Shown here: one piece after another, positions 35,327 to 44,981 of the stretch
Position numbering within the stretch: the stretch's first letter is position 1
Layout: each line of letters starts with the position of its first letter
NCBI GenBank assembly: GCA_900555015.1
Contig: USJL01000012.1
Location: forward strand, 1-53,423
From: an uncultured Oscillospiraceae bacterium
Lineage (GTDB): Bacteria > Bacillota > Clostridia > Oscillospirales > Acutalibacteraceae
DNA length: 53,423 bases
Direction of reading: 5' to 3'
Translations under genes and position numbers: made by a program
The notes under the pieces: generated by a model
The model's database searches: none
What the model was told of the DNA's origin: nothing
The model's input: the letters and a program-made list of their open reading frames with translations, nothing else

Positions 35327-37431
35327 TCAAACTTGATTTAAATAAATTACTCTGCCCGCAAAATCTCCTACTGCAACATTTGAACCGTTGCAAGCAACGG
35401 AAGAAAATACCGGTGCACCGATAAATACTTTGTCTTGAATTTCACCGTTTTTGGAAAGAACGTACAAATTACCGTCAGAAGAAGCAAAAACCATTTGCCC
35501 CTTGTCATTAACGATTATGGTAGGCTCAACCGTTAACGAATTACCGCTTGTATACGGTGCAGCATAAATTAAAGCCTTTTCAACTGCAATTTCGTTTACA
35601 ATTTTTTGTGTATTTAAATCAAAAATAACAATGCCCTTATTTGCAGTAGGAATGTATGCCAAATCACCTGATATAACAGGTTGACCGCTTGATGAAAAAT
35701 TATAATCTTCAAAATCGAATTTTGATGTTATTTTACCTTCATCACTGTTAACAAGCATAATTGCATCGGAATCAGCCACAAGCAAAGTTTTTTCATCAAC
35801 AACACAAGGCGTTGAACTTCTGAATCTTATATCATCATCTTTAATTTTCCATATTTGTTTGCCGGTATTTTTGTTTAAAGCCACAAGTGCATCCCAATGT
35901 GAGCTTACAATCAATTTATCGCCTGTTATAACAAATTCAGCAGGTGAAGCCTCACCGTGATTTCTTATGTTTTCCCAAACTTTTTCTCCACTGTTAATAT
36001 CAATAGCAGTTATAGCGGCAGCACAACCTGCATAAACAATTCCGTTATCTAAAACAATGCCTGTGCTTGTATTTAAAGAACTTCCCAGCTTAACTGTTGT
36101 TTTCAACTTCAATGAACCGTTTTCCAAATTAATGCAATAAACATTGCCCTGGCAATCCTGTGCCACAACAAGACCGTTTTCAACAATCAAATTATTTTTA
36201 ACGGAATTTACTGTTTCGTAATACCATAAAACCGAACCGTTATTTTCATCAAGGCAATAAACGCCACAGTTTCTTGGATAATCATCATCAACCGTTGCAA
36301 CATAAACTTTGCCGTTTTGAATTACAGTATTACAGTAAAGAATATTACCGTTTAATTTAGCAGACCAAGCAGTATTTTCCGGTTGAATCAAATTATCGTT
36401 TACATCAAAATCATAATACGTCATTTTAGTGGAAACAGAGCCGTCTTTTGCAATATAAACCATTCTTGCACCGCTTACAGATGAATCAATACCGCCGCAA
36501 TCGGGACGGGCTGTACTTATATTAAGAACGCCGTTATTTTCTTTAACGTAATTATAATGATAATGGCCGTAACACCAAGCAATTAAATTATGTTTTTTTA
36601 AATCAAGCTCTTTTCTGTCAAATGAAATAACATAATCGTCTGAAGAAGGAACCGTATGATTAAACATAACAGCCTTCATATTTTCATCAGTATTTGCCAA
36701 ATCGTTTTCAAGCCAACGCCACCTGTCATTTTTACTGTAGCAAGACTTATAATCACCACCAACCTGAAACGGAGTAACAACGTAATGAACATTACCTACT
36801 TCAAAAGAATACCACACGGGACCGTAAATACTTTCAAAAAGCTCCTCACCGTACTTTCCGTCAACATAGTCGTGATTTCCGTAATATAGCGAACCGGAAC
36901 GCTCATATTTTCTGTATTCATATCCTGTTTATGGCGTTTTAAGCCCGTCTCATAGCAAATATCACCGGTATGAATCAAAAAAGCCGGATTTTCGCTTTTA
37001 ACTGTATCTTTTAAATAATTTATCCAATCGCCTACGCCGTCTTCACCTATTTCGGTATCTGATATTTGAAGAAAGCTGTGTGCTTCTCCTGCTTCGATAT
37101 TCGACTTTTCAAGGACAAAATCATATCCGTCATATTTATCTTTCTCAACGGGTATGTAATAATTTTCTGTTGTATAGCCGGCAGGAACGGTAACGGTTAT
37201 AAAATGTGTTTTCTTATAACCTTTTAACTCAAAGCAACCTTTTTCATCTGTTTTAACTACATTTCTTCCGTCTGTTACGCTGATATTTGCCATAGGCATA
37301 TTATCAGAAACAAAAACCTGACCGGTATAACAACCGAATTTAAAACCGGTTACAGCATAAACGATAATAACAACAGCTACAACCAAAACAACTAAAACAG
37401 AAATTATAACAGCCATAATCTTTTTATTCAT
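35327..37431 (-). pseudogene. Membrane-anchored metallophosphoesterase with PQQ-type beta-propeller, frameshifted
   Basis: Two frames form one gene. The first (from ATG 37431, AAAGGTGG upstream) gives an N-terminal membrane helix (IMAVIISVLVVLVVAVV), a small carboxypeptidase-regulatory-like beta domain (about 35-110) and the start of a calcineurin-type phosphoesterase (FLQISDTE, HTGDICYE, then MSVPVRY). The second carries the rest: GNHDYVDGKYG, MFNHTVPSS, WCYGHYHYN, then a long run of PQQ/beta-propeller repeats (GKVYVATVDDD, GVYCLDENNGSVLWYYE). One missing base near 36881 (GG where GGG would restore the frame) separates them. If expressed, it would act outside the cell on phosphate esters. 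Same operon as GH127, GH16 and the esterase. Confidence 0.85.
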
Positions 37432-37454
37432 TTTTACCACCTTTTATATTTCAA

Positions 37455-38338
37455 TTATTGATACACACGAACATAATCAACCACAAAATCAGCAGGAAAT
37501 TTATCTTTGCCGTTATTGCGAATGTCGCCCGACCATGTAAACTTATTATCTGTATTTTCAGGATTTGAGGAATTTGATTCACCTGCAATTTCAACAGACA
37601 GCCATAAAAATTCCGGCACCTGTGAAACGCCGAAATCAGTTCGCCAAGTTTCTTTACCGTTTACATAAAAAACATATTCGTCTTTCGTCCACAAAACACC
37701 GTATGTATTAAAATCGCTGTACATATCCTTATCCACACGAATAAATTTTGATGATTTTGCCGTATGAGCATCGCCGTATCCATCCACATGAATTGTGTGC
37801 ATTGTAGTGTTTCTGTATGTTTTTGCTTTATTAACAGGGTCGTTATAATAAGGAGATTCCATTATATCTATTTCCGCACAGTCTTTACCGCCGTTTGTTT
37901 CATCATTAGACATAGACGGAGATTGCATCCAAAATGCACTCCACAACCCCTCAGCTGCCGGAGCTTTACAACGTACTTCAAAATAGCCGTAAGTATATTG
38001 CAATGTATTACGTGTTGAACAAGTTCCGGAATACCAGCCGGCACCCTGACTGCCGTTTTCTTTATATTCAGTTCTGATTATTAAATTTCCGTTTTCCGTA
38101 AAGCACTGTTCATCAGTCCAAAACCTCCACGGCGAACAGGCGTTTCAAAATCGGTTTGCCAAATATCTTTATTAAGTTCACCGTTAAAATCATCTTCAAA
38201 CACAAGATTCATATTGCTTAAATCCAAGGTTTTATTTTCATTTGGTTTTGAAATATTAACGCTGCAAGCTGAAAAAGCAAACATCATAGCCGACAGCAAT
38301 AACATTGCAAATAACATTTTATAAAATTTTTTATTCAT
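37455..38338 (-). pseudogene. GH16 beta-glucanase lipoprotein (laminarinase/licheninase type), frameshifted
   Basis: Starts at ATG 38338 with GGGG upstream, a signal peptide and lipobox FSAC (about residue 25), then LVFEDDFNGELNKDIWQ, a typical GH16 start. The frame breaks at four T (plus strand A4, 38120-38123). Adding one T restores GGFWTDEQCFTENGNLIIRT and then YTYGYFEVRCKAP. The active-site motif is AEIDIMES (E-x-D-x-x-E), and the protein ends VVDYVRVYQ as expected. It would be bound to the outer membrane face and cut beta-1,3- or mixed beta-glucan. It begins 18 nt after GH127 and is followed by the phosphoesterase gene. Confidence 0.88.
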
Positions 38339-38356
38339 GTTTTTACCCCTAAATAT

Positions 38357-40285
38357 TTAAATACGCAAATACACACTCATTTCCGTTTCTCCCCTATTTC
38401 CCCACGAATTATAAGGGATTAATGTAATCTTACATTTTTTTAAAGAAGCAGGTTTATATTCGCCGTACAAGCTTTCATCCGGTTGTTCAATGAAACCGTC
38501 TGCAATTATTGTGCCGTTTTCATTAAACACAAAATCGCCATTTGGATTTATTTTCAAAAGCTGCAAGTTTTCGCAGTTATCAATACTTTCTGCACAATAT
38601 ACAACGGAACCTCTTGCAACAGCAACCTTGCCTATATTAGCTCTGACAAGATTTGAGCATTTAATTAATTTAACTTTTAAATCAAAAGATATTTTAACAA
38701 CGGTGTTTTTATTAATACTCAAAACTGCGTAGCCGTTTATCATTTCATAATCATAATTTATTGTGAAGTTATCACACCAAGCAGGAATTCTGAGTGCCAA
38801 TTTAAACGGCTTATTAGGCTTAACATTTAAAATCACATTACCGCTTGACAAATAATCCGACTGAACATCAATACTGCCGTTTGCAAATTGAGCATTTGCT
38901 CCAATATAAAGATTTACAAACAAAGTGCTGCTGTTTTCACTAAAACAATACTCTCCTATTGATGATAAAAAGCGTGTTAAATTGGGAGGGCAACAAGCAC
39001 AACCAAACCATTTTTGCCGCCGTGTTTTAACGTGATTTTTTCTTTCATCTTTTTTTGAAGCAACAGGCAAAACTTCAAGAGGGTTAACATAGAAAAAAGA
39101 TTTTCCGTCACTGCCCATAGAGGCAAGAACCGTATTGTAAAGAGCTTGTTCAAACACATCAAAATATGATGAAATGGGATTAACTTCAAACATGCGGCGT
39201 GCAAACATTGCAAGACCGATTGAAGCACAAGTTTCACAATAAGCCAAGTCATTCGGCAAATCGTAATCAAATGAAAATGCCTCTCCGACTGCTGTGGAAC
39301 CTATACCGCCGGTTATGTACAATTTTTTATTTACAATATTATTCCAAATATTTTTGCAGGCGGTAAATACACAATCATCTTTTTTCGCCTTTGCAATTTC
39401 AGCCATACCACGGTATAAATAAACGCCTCTAACTGCATGACCTACAGCCTCATTCTGCTCAATCGCGGGCATATGCGCCTGATTATATTCATAATCAATG
39501 CTGTTATCTGTACGATTATAACTGCGTTCAATATCAAAATAATATGGTTTTGTACCTCTTCTTTTTATAAATAATTCTGCCTGATTTATGTATTTTTTAT
39601 TACTTGTTATATAATATAATTTTACCAATGCAGATTCGGCTATTTCATGACCCGGATAACCCTGATTTTTATTATCGCCGAAATAATCGCAAATTAAATC
39701 GGCAAAACGAATGGCGGCATTTAATAATTTATTATTGCCGGTAGAATTATAATATGCCACAGCAGCCTCTGTTAAATGGCCAAAACAATAAAGCTCATGA
39801 CGGTCTTTTAAATTAGAAAATATTTTACTTCTGTCGTTAATAATATAAAGGGTATCAAGATAACCGTTTTCAAGCTGTGCGCTGCAAATTAAATCTACCA
39901 AATCATCAACTTGCTTTTTTAAATAATCATTTTTTTCGTTAACTAAAACATACGAAGCGGCTTCAATCCACTTATATGCATCTGTATCCTGAAAACACCA
40001 ACCTAAAAAAGAATCGAAACTACATTCTGATTCTTTATATTCCCATTTATCAACAGGAAAAACAGGTACAGAAATACCGGCTTTAAGTAACAAGCATACA
40101 GAAGACGCCTTTATAAAATTTGAAATACAATAACTTTTAGGCGCATCGGGAATCAAATCGTTTAAAGCCTTGTACTGATATGGAATAACAACTGTTTTAA
40201 TTAAATTCAAATATTTGTTAAAATAATTGTCATTCACTTTAACATTATTTAAATGCAAAGAATTTGAAAAATTGTTTATATTCAT
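38357..40285 (-). CDS. GH127 beta-L-arabinofuranosidase (DUF1680 family)
   Basis: A 642-residue (alpha/alpha)6-barrel glycosidase. Zinc/catalytic residues of the HypBA1 type are visible: Glu and Cys in AYCETCASIG (about 325-334) and the Cys pair in FGCACCPPNL (about 402). Other family motifs are DTDAYKWIEAASYVL, ENGYLDTLY, and RHELYCFGHLTEAAVAYY. There is no signal peptide, so it works on imported oligosaccharides and releases L-arabinose. ATG 40285 with AAAGGGG is chosen over TTG 40306. It heads the GH127-GH16-phosphoesterase-esterase operon. Its product would be used by AraA, AraB and AraD encoded at 24.4-28.2 kb. Confidence 0.92.
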   Translation of the reverse strand: MNINNFSNSLHLNNVKVNDNYFNKYLNLIKTVVIPYQYKALNDLIPDAPKSYCISNFIKASSVCLLLKAGISVPVFPVDKWEYKESECSFDSFLGWCFQDTDAYKWIEAASYVLVNEKNDYLKKQVDDLVDLICSAQLENGYLDTLYIINDRSKIFSNLKDRHELYCFGHLTEAAVAYYNSTGNNKLLNAAIRFADLICDYFGDNKNQGYPGHEIAESALVKLYYITSNKKYINQAELFIKRRGTKPYYFDIERSYNRTDNSIDYEYNQAHMPAIEQNEAVGHAVRGVYLYRGMAEIAKAKKDDCVFTACKNIWNNIVNKKLYITGGIGSTAVGEAFSFDYDLPNDLAYCETCASIGLAMFARRMFEVNPISSYFDVFEQALYNTVLASMGSDGKSFFYVNPLEVLPVASKKDERKNHVKTRRQKWFGCACCPPNLTRFLSSIGEYCFSENSSTLFVNLYIGANAQFANGSIDVQSDYLSSGNVILNVKPNKPFKLALRIPAWCDNFTINYDYEMINGYAVLSINKNTVVKISFDLKVKLIKCSNLVRANIGKVAVARGSVVYCAESIDNCENLQLLKINPNGDFVFNENGTIIADGFIEQPDESLYGEYKPASLKKCKITLIPYNSWGNRGETEMSVYLRI

Positions 40286-40365
40286 ATTTACCCCTTTAAC
40301 AAACAATTCACTAATTATACTTTATCATAAAAACAGCGTATTTTCAACAACAATCAACAGATATA

Positions 40366-40394
40366 TTGCAATGCAAACAAAGTAGATATATAAT
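40366..40394 (+). promoter_or_regulatory. Promoter of GNAT gene at 40414
   Basis: TTGCAA (40366-40371), 17 nt, then a perfect TATAAT (40389-40394); AGAGGTG and the ATG follow. Confidence 0.6.
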
Positions 40395-40413
40395 AGTTAC
40401 AGAGGTGAATTTA

Positions 40414-40884
40414 ATGGAAATCAGGAAAGCAAAAGAAAGCGACGTTGAACAAATAACAAGACTGCTTTACCAAGTACATAAAGTTCATGCCGACAAAAGG
40501 CCCGACCTTTTTGTACCCGGAAAGAAAAAATATAATGAAAATGAACTTAAAAGCATAATCAAAAATGAAGAAAAGCCGATTTTTGTTGCAACAGATGAAA
40601 AAAGCGGTAATATATTGGGATATGCATTTTGTGTTTTTCAAAAACAAAACGCAAATTCAATGCAACACATAAAAACGCTTTATATTGACGACTTATGTGT
40701 TGATGAAAATCTGCGTGGCGGCGGAATAGGTTATAAAATTTTTGAATATGTAAAAAATTATGCCAAAGAAGAACACTGCTACAATTTAACGCTTAATGTT
40801 TGGACTTTAAATGAAGGTGCCAAAAAATTTTATGAAAAGTGCGGTTTAAAAATTCAAAAGTATACAATGGAAAATATTTTATAA
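40414..40884 (+). CDS. GNAT family N-acetyltransferase
   Basis: A 156-residue acetyltransferase starting MEIRKAKESDVEQI, the typical first strand and helix of the fold. The acetyl-CoA loop is LCVDENLRGGGIGYKIFEYV (about 92-111), with the R/Q-x-x-G-x-G pattern as RGGGIG. The C-terminus (LNEGAKKFYEKCGL) completes motif B. AGAGGTG is well placed before ATG 40414. Divergent from GH127 and closed by its own terminator. Substrate unknown. Confidence 0.92.
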   Translation: MEIRKAKESDVEQITRLLYQVHKVHADKRPDLFVPGKKKYNENELKSIIKNEEKPIFVATDEKSGNILGYAFCVFQKQNANSMQHIKTLYIDDLCVDENLRGGGIGYKIFEYVKNYAKEEHCYNLTLNVWTLNEGAKKFYEKCGLKIQKYTMENIL

Positions 40885-40887
40885 AAA

Positions 40888-40925
40888 AAGCACATCGTAA
40901 ATATAAATACGATGTGCTTAATTTT
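40888..40925. terminator. Bidirectional terminator
   Basis: A perfect 12-bp stem (AAGCACATCGTA, 40888-40899, with 40908-40919), an 8-nt loop, and A/T tails on both sides. It separates the GNAT gene from the convergent YhhN-like gene. Confidence 0.88.
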
Positions 40926-41615
40926 TTATACAAAAATTACAGAAGAAGCAATTAAATACTGACCTGCGTAGTAAAGAAAATGATTTATGAATATATGAAT
41001 GGGTTTATCCCAATTTCTGCCAAAATATGTATTAGACAAAACAGCATCAGACAAAAGGAAAGAAACTGCACCAACAGCAAAAATAATCATTGATTTTTGC
41101 TTAGTAACAATGGCAGATAATATTGAGCAAACGGCAGTCATAGTTAAAAATACAACATAAAGAAAAACAACTCTTCTGTATTTTCCGTAATGAACTTTCA
41201 TAATATTTGCAGAAAGAATAGTTGCAGCCGCAACGGCAATAGAAATTGCCGCACAAATAAGAACCCACCACCATTTAAGATGATTGTACCAAACAAGTGC
41301 ACCGCTGTAAAAGATATGTCCTACAAGGAAAAACAAAAATCCGGCCTTTAAATAATCATTTGCATCCTTTGTATAAATGCATTTTAAATCAAGGGCTGTA
41401 TCGCCTGCAAGACCTAAAGCACCGCCCATTATTATAAGTGAGCCGAATTCCGGCTGATCAGGATTTGAAATTACGGCAAAAACCGTTGTTAGTAAATAAC
41501 AAAGGCTTGAAGCCATTTTGAAGAACAAGTTTTTAACAGTTGCACCTTTTGAACGGCTGAACAAAAAAGCAACCGACACAATTAAACCTGCACCTAAAGT
41601 GAAATAATACGGCAT
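40926..41615 (-). CDS. YhhN/TMEM86 family membrane protein (lysoplasmalogenase-like)
   Basis: A 229-residue protein with about eight hydrophobic helices. Family motifs include MGGALGLAGDTALD (about 64-77, the Asp motif), FLVGHIFYSG, SFLLSDAVLS (about 190) and FINHFLYYAGQYLIA at the end. Characterised relatives hydrolyse the vinyl-ether bond of lysoplasmalogens. Plasmalogens occur in anaerobic Clostridia, which makes a lipid-turnover role plausible, but enzyme activity is inferred. It lies 25 nt downstream of the MATE gene at 41641 and is probably co-transcribed with it. Confidence 0.85.
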   Translation of the reverse strand: MPYYFTLGAGLIVSVAFLFSRSKGATVKNLFFKMASSLCYLLTTVFAVISNPDQPEFGSLIIMGGALGLAGDTALDLKCIYTKDANDYLKAGFLFFLVGHIFYSGALVWYNHLKWWWVLICAAISIAVAAATILSANIMKVHYGKYRRVVFLYVVFLTMTAVCSILSAIVTKQKSMIIFAVGAVSFLLSDAVLSNTYFGRNWDKPIHIFINHFLYYAGQYLIASSVIFV

Positions 41616-41640
41616 AAAGATTTACCCCCTAATGAAAACC

Positions 41641-42981
41641 TTAATTACTGATTAATTTTTTAAATTTTTTCTGTTTTGATAAATATATAATAACGAGTGG
41701 AATATCCGCAAGAAGCCACGCAACAGGTCCGGCATAACAAACGGCATTAAAGCCGATAAGCGGTGTAAATATTAACGCAACCGCCAATCTTCCAAGCAAT
41801 TCACCTGCACCGGCAATCATATTTGAATATGTAAATCCTAATCCCTGCAACGTATTTCTTAAAACGAACAAAACCGCAACAAGGCTGTAACATTCTGCTA
41901 TTGCCCACAAATAATGCTTTGCGGCAAACATAATTTCACTGTTATAATCGGTCATAAACAATGTTACTATATAAGGTCCCACAGCAACCAAAATTAAACT
42001 GCAGGCAACAGATACCACTATATCCAGCAAAAAAATCTTTTTTACGCTTTGCACAATGCGTTCATAATTTTTTGCACCGTAGTTTTGAGAAACAAATGTC
42101 ATTGTGCCAACGCCAAGACCTGACATAGGAATATTGAGTATTTGCTCTACCCTGCCTGCTGCCGTAAAACCGGCGATAACATTTGAGCCAAATCCGTTTA
42201 CTGCTGTTTGCAAAACCATTGAACCTATAGAAGTTACAGTAAACTGCAAAGAAATAGGAATACCCAATTTAAGCTGCATCCAAACTGTTTTTAAATCAAT
42301 TTTTAATTCTTTAACGGTAATATTATATGTTTTATTAATTTTTAAAATGTACACGCCTGCAAGCAATGCCGCAACCGTTTCAGAAGCAGCGGTTGCCCAC
42401 GCAGCGCCTTCAACGCCCCACTTAAATACACCTACAAAAAGCACATCAAGTGCAAAATTAACACAAACACTTACAGTTAAAAACACAAGAGGTTTTTTGC
42501 TTTCACCGACTGCGTTGGAAAGTGAATTAAAAACATTCAGCAAAAGTTGAACGGGAATTGCCAAATATAAAATATTAACATAACTTGCAGACAGTTCAAT
42601 TATATTTTCAGGAGTATTAATAAGTTTTAAAAGAGGTGTTGAAATAACGTGTGCAATAATTGTACATAAAACACCTAAAATCAAAGCAAGAGAAATACCC
42701 GAACCTGCAAACTTATTCATTTTTTGCTTATTACCTGCACCGAAGTTTTGAGCAACAGGAATTGTAAAGCCTGCTGCAAGACCGAACACCGTGCCAACAA
42801 TAAATCCACCTATTGAACCAACATTACCTACAGCAGCCAAAGCATCTGTGCCGACATACCTACCGACAATAATATTATCTACAAGATTATAATTATACTG
42901 CAAAAGTGAACTTGCCATTAAAGGCAATGCAAACATAATGATACTTTTAATTGGTTTTCCGTTTAATAAATCCGATTTCAA
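41641..42981 (-). CDS. MATE family efflux transporter (second copy)
   Basis: A 446-residue 12-helix transporter. The N-terminus (KSIIMFALPLMASSLLQYNYNLVDNIIVG) and the mid-protein repeat (QLKLGIPISLQFTVTSIGSMVLQTAVNG) are the two MatE halves. It is only distantly like the MATE in the uvr operon, so this is not a recent duplication. The start appears to be TTG 42981 with AGAGG upstream. It is divergent from the VanZ gene, with a palindrome covering both -35 regions. Substrate unknown. Confidence 0.94.
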   Translation of the reverse strand: MKSDLLNGKPIKSIIMFALPLMASSLLQYNYNLVDNIIVGRYVGTDALAAVGNVGSIGGFIVGTVFGLAAGFTIPVAQNFGAGNKQKMNKFAGSGISLALILGVLCTIIAHVISTPLLKLINTPENIIELSASYVNILYLAIPVQLLLNVFNSLSNAVGESKKPLVFLTVSVCVNFALDVLFVGVFKWGVEGAAWATAASETVAALLAGVYILKINKTYNITVKELKIDLKTVWMQLKLGIPISLQFTVTSIGSMVLQTAVNGFGSNVIAGFTAAGRVEQILNIPMSGLGVGTMTFVSQNYGAKNYERIVQSVKKIFLLDIVVSVACSLILVAVGPYIVTLFMTDYNSEIMFAAKHYLWAIAECYSLVAVLFVLRNTLQGLGFTYSNMIAGAGELLGRLAVALIFTPLIGFNAVCYAGPVAWLLADIPLVIIYLSKQKKFKKLISN

Positions 42982-43036
42982 AATAAATTTCCTCTTACCT
43001 GTCTATACCCACTACATTAACATTAATCTGCCTAAT

Positions 43037-43080
43037 AGTCAATACTGTTTATTGACACAATGCACATAATGACTTATAAT
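43037..43080. promoter_or_regulatory. Divergent promoter region with shared palindrome (MATE / VanZ)
   Basis: Plus strand: perfect TTGACA (43052-43057), 17 nt, perfect TATAAT (43075-43080) for the VanZ gene. Minus strand: TTGACT (43037-43042) with a weak -10 at 43014-43019 for the MATE gene. The two -35 boxes are the arms of a perfect inverted repeat GTCAATA-CTGTT-TATTGAC (43038-43056). Only one polymerase can bind at a time, and a regulator on the palindrome would control both genes. Confidence 0.6.
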
Positions 43081-43102
43081 TTTATTAACTATTTAAGAAA
43101 GA

Positions 43103-43690
43103 ATGAAGCTAATGAATTTAACCGTAACATTGGAAATACAGAAATTTAAGTTTACTAATTTTTTAAAATCATATATAACAAGCGTTAAACCGGTTTATTT
43201 AATTATATGTGTAATAATGTTTATCACCTTAACAGCTGTTTCGATTTACCTTAAGAAAAAACATAACACAAAAAATATAAAACTGTTTACTCTTACCGTT
43301 TTACCTGTATATTTATTTGCGGTTTATTCTTCACTTGTTTTTTCAAGAGTGGCATACCCCACATACAACTACAGTTTAATTCCTTTTTATTCTTATTATC
43401 AAACAATTAAAGGCATAGAAAAATTGGCAATGGAAATTATAGGAAACATAATAATGCTGATGCCTGTGGGAATTTTACTTCCGTTTAATTTGAAGAAAAA
43501 CAAATTTAAAACAACGCTGATTATAGGGTTTTTAATTACATTTTCCATTGAATTTATGCAGCTTATATTTAAAAAAGGACTTTTTGAAACAGATGATTTA
43601 ATAGACAATACGCTGGGTGTTGTTTTAGGTTACTTAATTTACAAAATTATTTGTTCTGTAATTGAAAAGCATAAAAGAAAAGCAGATTAA
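43103..43690 (+). CDS. VanZ family membrane protein
   Basis: A 195-residue membrane protein with about four to five helices. The VanZ core is visible: RVAYPTYNYSLIPFYSY, then EIIGNIIMLMPVGILLPF (about 112-129), then FSIEFMQLIFKKGLFETDDLIDNTLG (about 150-175), a highly conserved E...Q...F-DDLI-N-G pattern. VanZ proteins give low-level teicoplanin resistance in some clusters, but most chromosomal members have no known role. A consensus promoter lies upstream. ATG 43103 or ATG 43112; the weak AAGAAAG fits the former poorly and the latter better. Confidence 0.9.
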   Translation: MKLMNLTVTLEIQKFKFTNFLKSYITSVKPVYLIICVIMFITLTAVSIYLKKKHNTKNIKLFTLTVLPVYLFAVYSSLVFSRVAYPTYNYSLIPFYSYYQTIKGIEKLAMEIIGNIIMLMPVGILLPFNLKKNKFKTTLIIGFLITFSIEFMQLIFKKGLFETDDLIDNTLGVVLGYLIYKIICSVIEKHKRKAD

Positions 43691-43693
43691 AGT

Positions 43694-43726
43694 AAAAGAG
43701 AAAATACAATGTATTTTCTCTTTTTT
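43694..43726. terminator. Bidirectional terminator
   Basis: A 14-bp perfect stem (AAAAGAGAAAATAC with GTATTTTCTCTTTT) and a 3-nt loop, with a T-run, between the convergent VanZ and phosphoesterase genes. Confidence 0.85.
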
Positions 43727-43739
43727 ATTTATAAACAAA

Positions 43740-44981
43740 TTACTTTGATTTGCGCTTTTTTATAATTTTTACTGCTGCTGTAACGCCTGCGGCAATTACA
43801 ACAACACCGCCTACTATGCCCCAAAACGCAGGCACAACATAGTTTTTATAATTTATATAACCCATTTCTTTAATGAAAATATTTTTAACCTTGCGGTCTA
43901 CCAAATCATCATAAGTCAATACTTCGGTATCAAAACCGGTAAGGTCATTTTCATCAAGTGTAATTGTTCTAACGCCCCTATAATTACCGTAACTGTAAAA
44001 AGTAACGGCAGGAGAAGCAATAAGCCTTATTCCTTTATATTCGCCATCATAATCATTAACGTGGTCATGACCGAAGAATGCGCCCAAAATATCGCCCTGA
44101 TTAAGCCAACTGTCAAACTGACCGTCATTTGCCGTATTTGCCGGGCAGGGTCCCTCATTAACATGACCTGAAGTTATATATTCAGGATTTGCAATATAAT
44201 ATTGACTTGTATGATTTGCATGACCTTTTATTGCTCCCTTTGTTCCTTTCGGAACTTCTGAAAGCATATCATAAACTTCGGGAACAACAATGTGCTGGAA
44301 CAAAACAGACGGCAAAGGAGTTCCGCCGTTTGCGGCTTTAAGCTGATTTGACGTTCTTTCATACCACTCTATTTGGTCTTTATGTACATATCCGTAACCG
44401 CCGCCCTCGGATTCATCGGTATAAGGATTTGAATCCATAAACCACATATTAAAAATATCTTTATCACCGGCAGAATTTTTAACAGTTAAATTGTAATTAC
44501 CCACGCCTGTTAAATCTTCGCCTTCAACAGCCATGCAATATTCATATTCGTTAAACCAAGCCATTATTTGTTTTTTGGCTTCCTCTTCTGTCATACCTAT
44601 TTCATCATCACACAATCCTTCATGGTCATGATTACCAAATACAAGAGCAAAAGGAATTTTCCTGTCGTTAATTGTTTTTGCAACAATATCTACAGCTTCT
44701 TTTGTTTCTTCCGGAGTAACATGTTTCCACCAGCCTGCAATATTATCACCTGTTAAAGCAATAAAATCAGGATTTGTTTTATCTATTGCATTGGTCATTA
44801 AATCAATAGTTTCTTGCTGTGGAGTATTAGTGTCCTGAATATCCGCAAGAATAAGAATTTTAAATTTTCCGTCCTTAAATTTTAACATTTGTGTACTCTC
44901 CCCACTTGCAAAAATTGTAATCGGAAATGCTGCAAGCACAAGTATAGCAGAAATTAAAACTGCTGTAACCCTTTTAATCAT
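43740..44981 (-). CDS. Cell-surface metallophosphoesterase (calcineurin-like)
   Basis: About 413 residues. The signal peptide (MIKRVTAVLISAILVLAAFPITIFA) is followed by a calcineurin-type phosphoesterase domain: FKILILADIQD (first metal Asp), ALTGDNIAG (second), VFGNHDHEG (N-H-D), FQHIVVPE and FFGHDHVNDY. A C-terminal helix (AFWGIVGGVVVIAAGVTAAV) and basic tail KKRKSK anchor it to the membrane with the enzyme outside. It would split phosphate mono- or diesters; the substrate is unknown. ATG 44981 overlaps the preceding zinc-ribbon gene by 8 nt. It is the last gene of a six-gene operon. Confidence 0.93.
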   Translation of the reverse strand: MIKRVTAVLISAILVLAAFPITIFASGESTQMLKFKDGKFKILILADIQDTNTPQQETIDLMTNAIDKTNPDFIALTGDNIAGWWKHVTPEETKEAVDIVAKTINDRKIPFALVFGNHDHEGLCDDEIGMTEEEAKKQIMAWFNEYEYCMAVEGEDLTGVGNYNLTVKNSAGDKDIFNMWFMDSNPYTDESEGGGYGYVHKDQIEWYERTSNQLKAANGGTPLPSVLFQHIVVPEVYDMLSEVPKGTKGAIKGHANHTSQYYIANPEYITSGHVNEGPCPANTANDGQFDSWLNQGDILGAFFGHDHVNDYDGEYKGIRLIASPAVTFYSYGNYRGVRTITLDENDLTGFDTEVLTYDDLVDRKVKNIFIKEMGYINYKNYVVPAFWGIVGGVVVIAAGVTAAVKIIKKRKSK

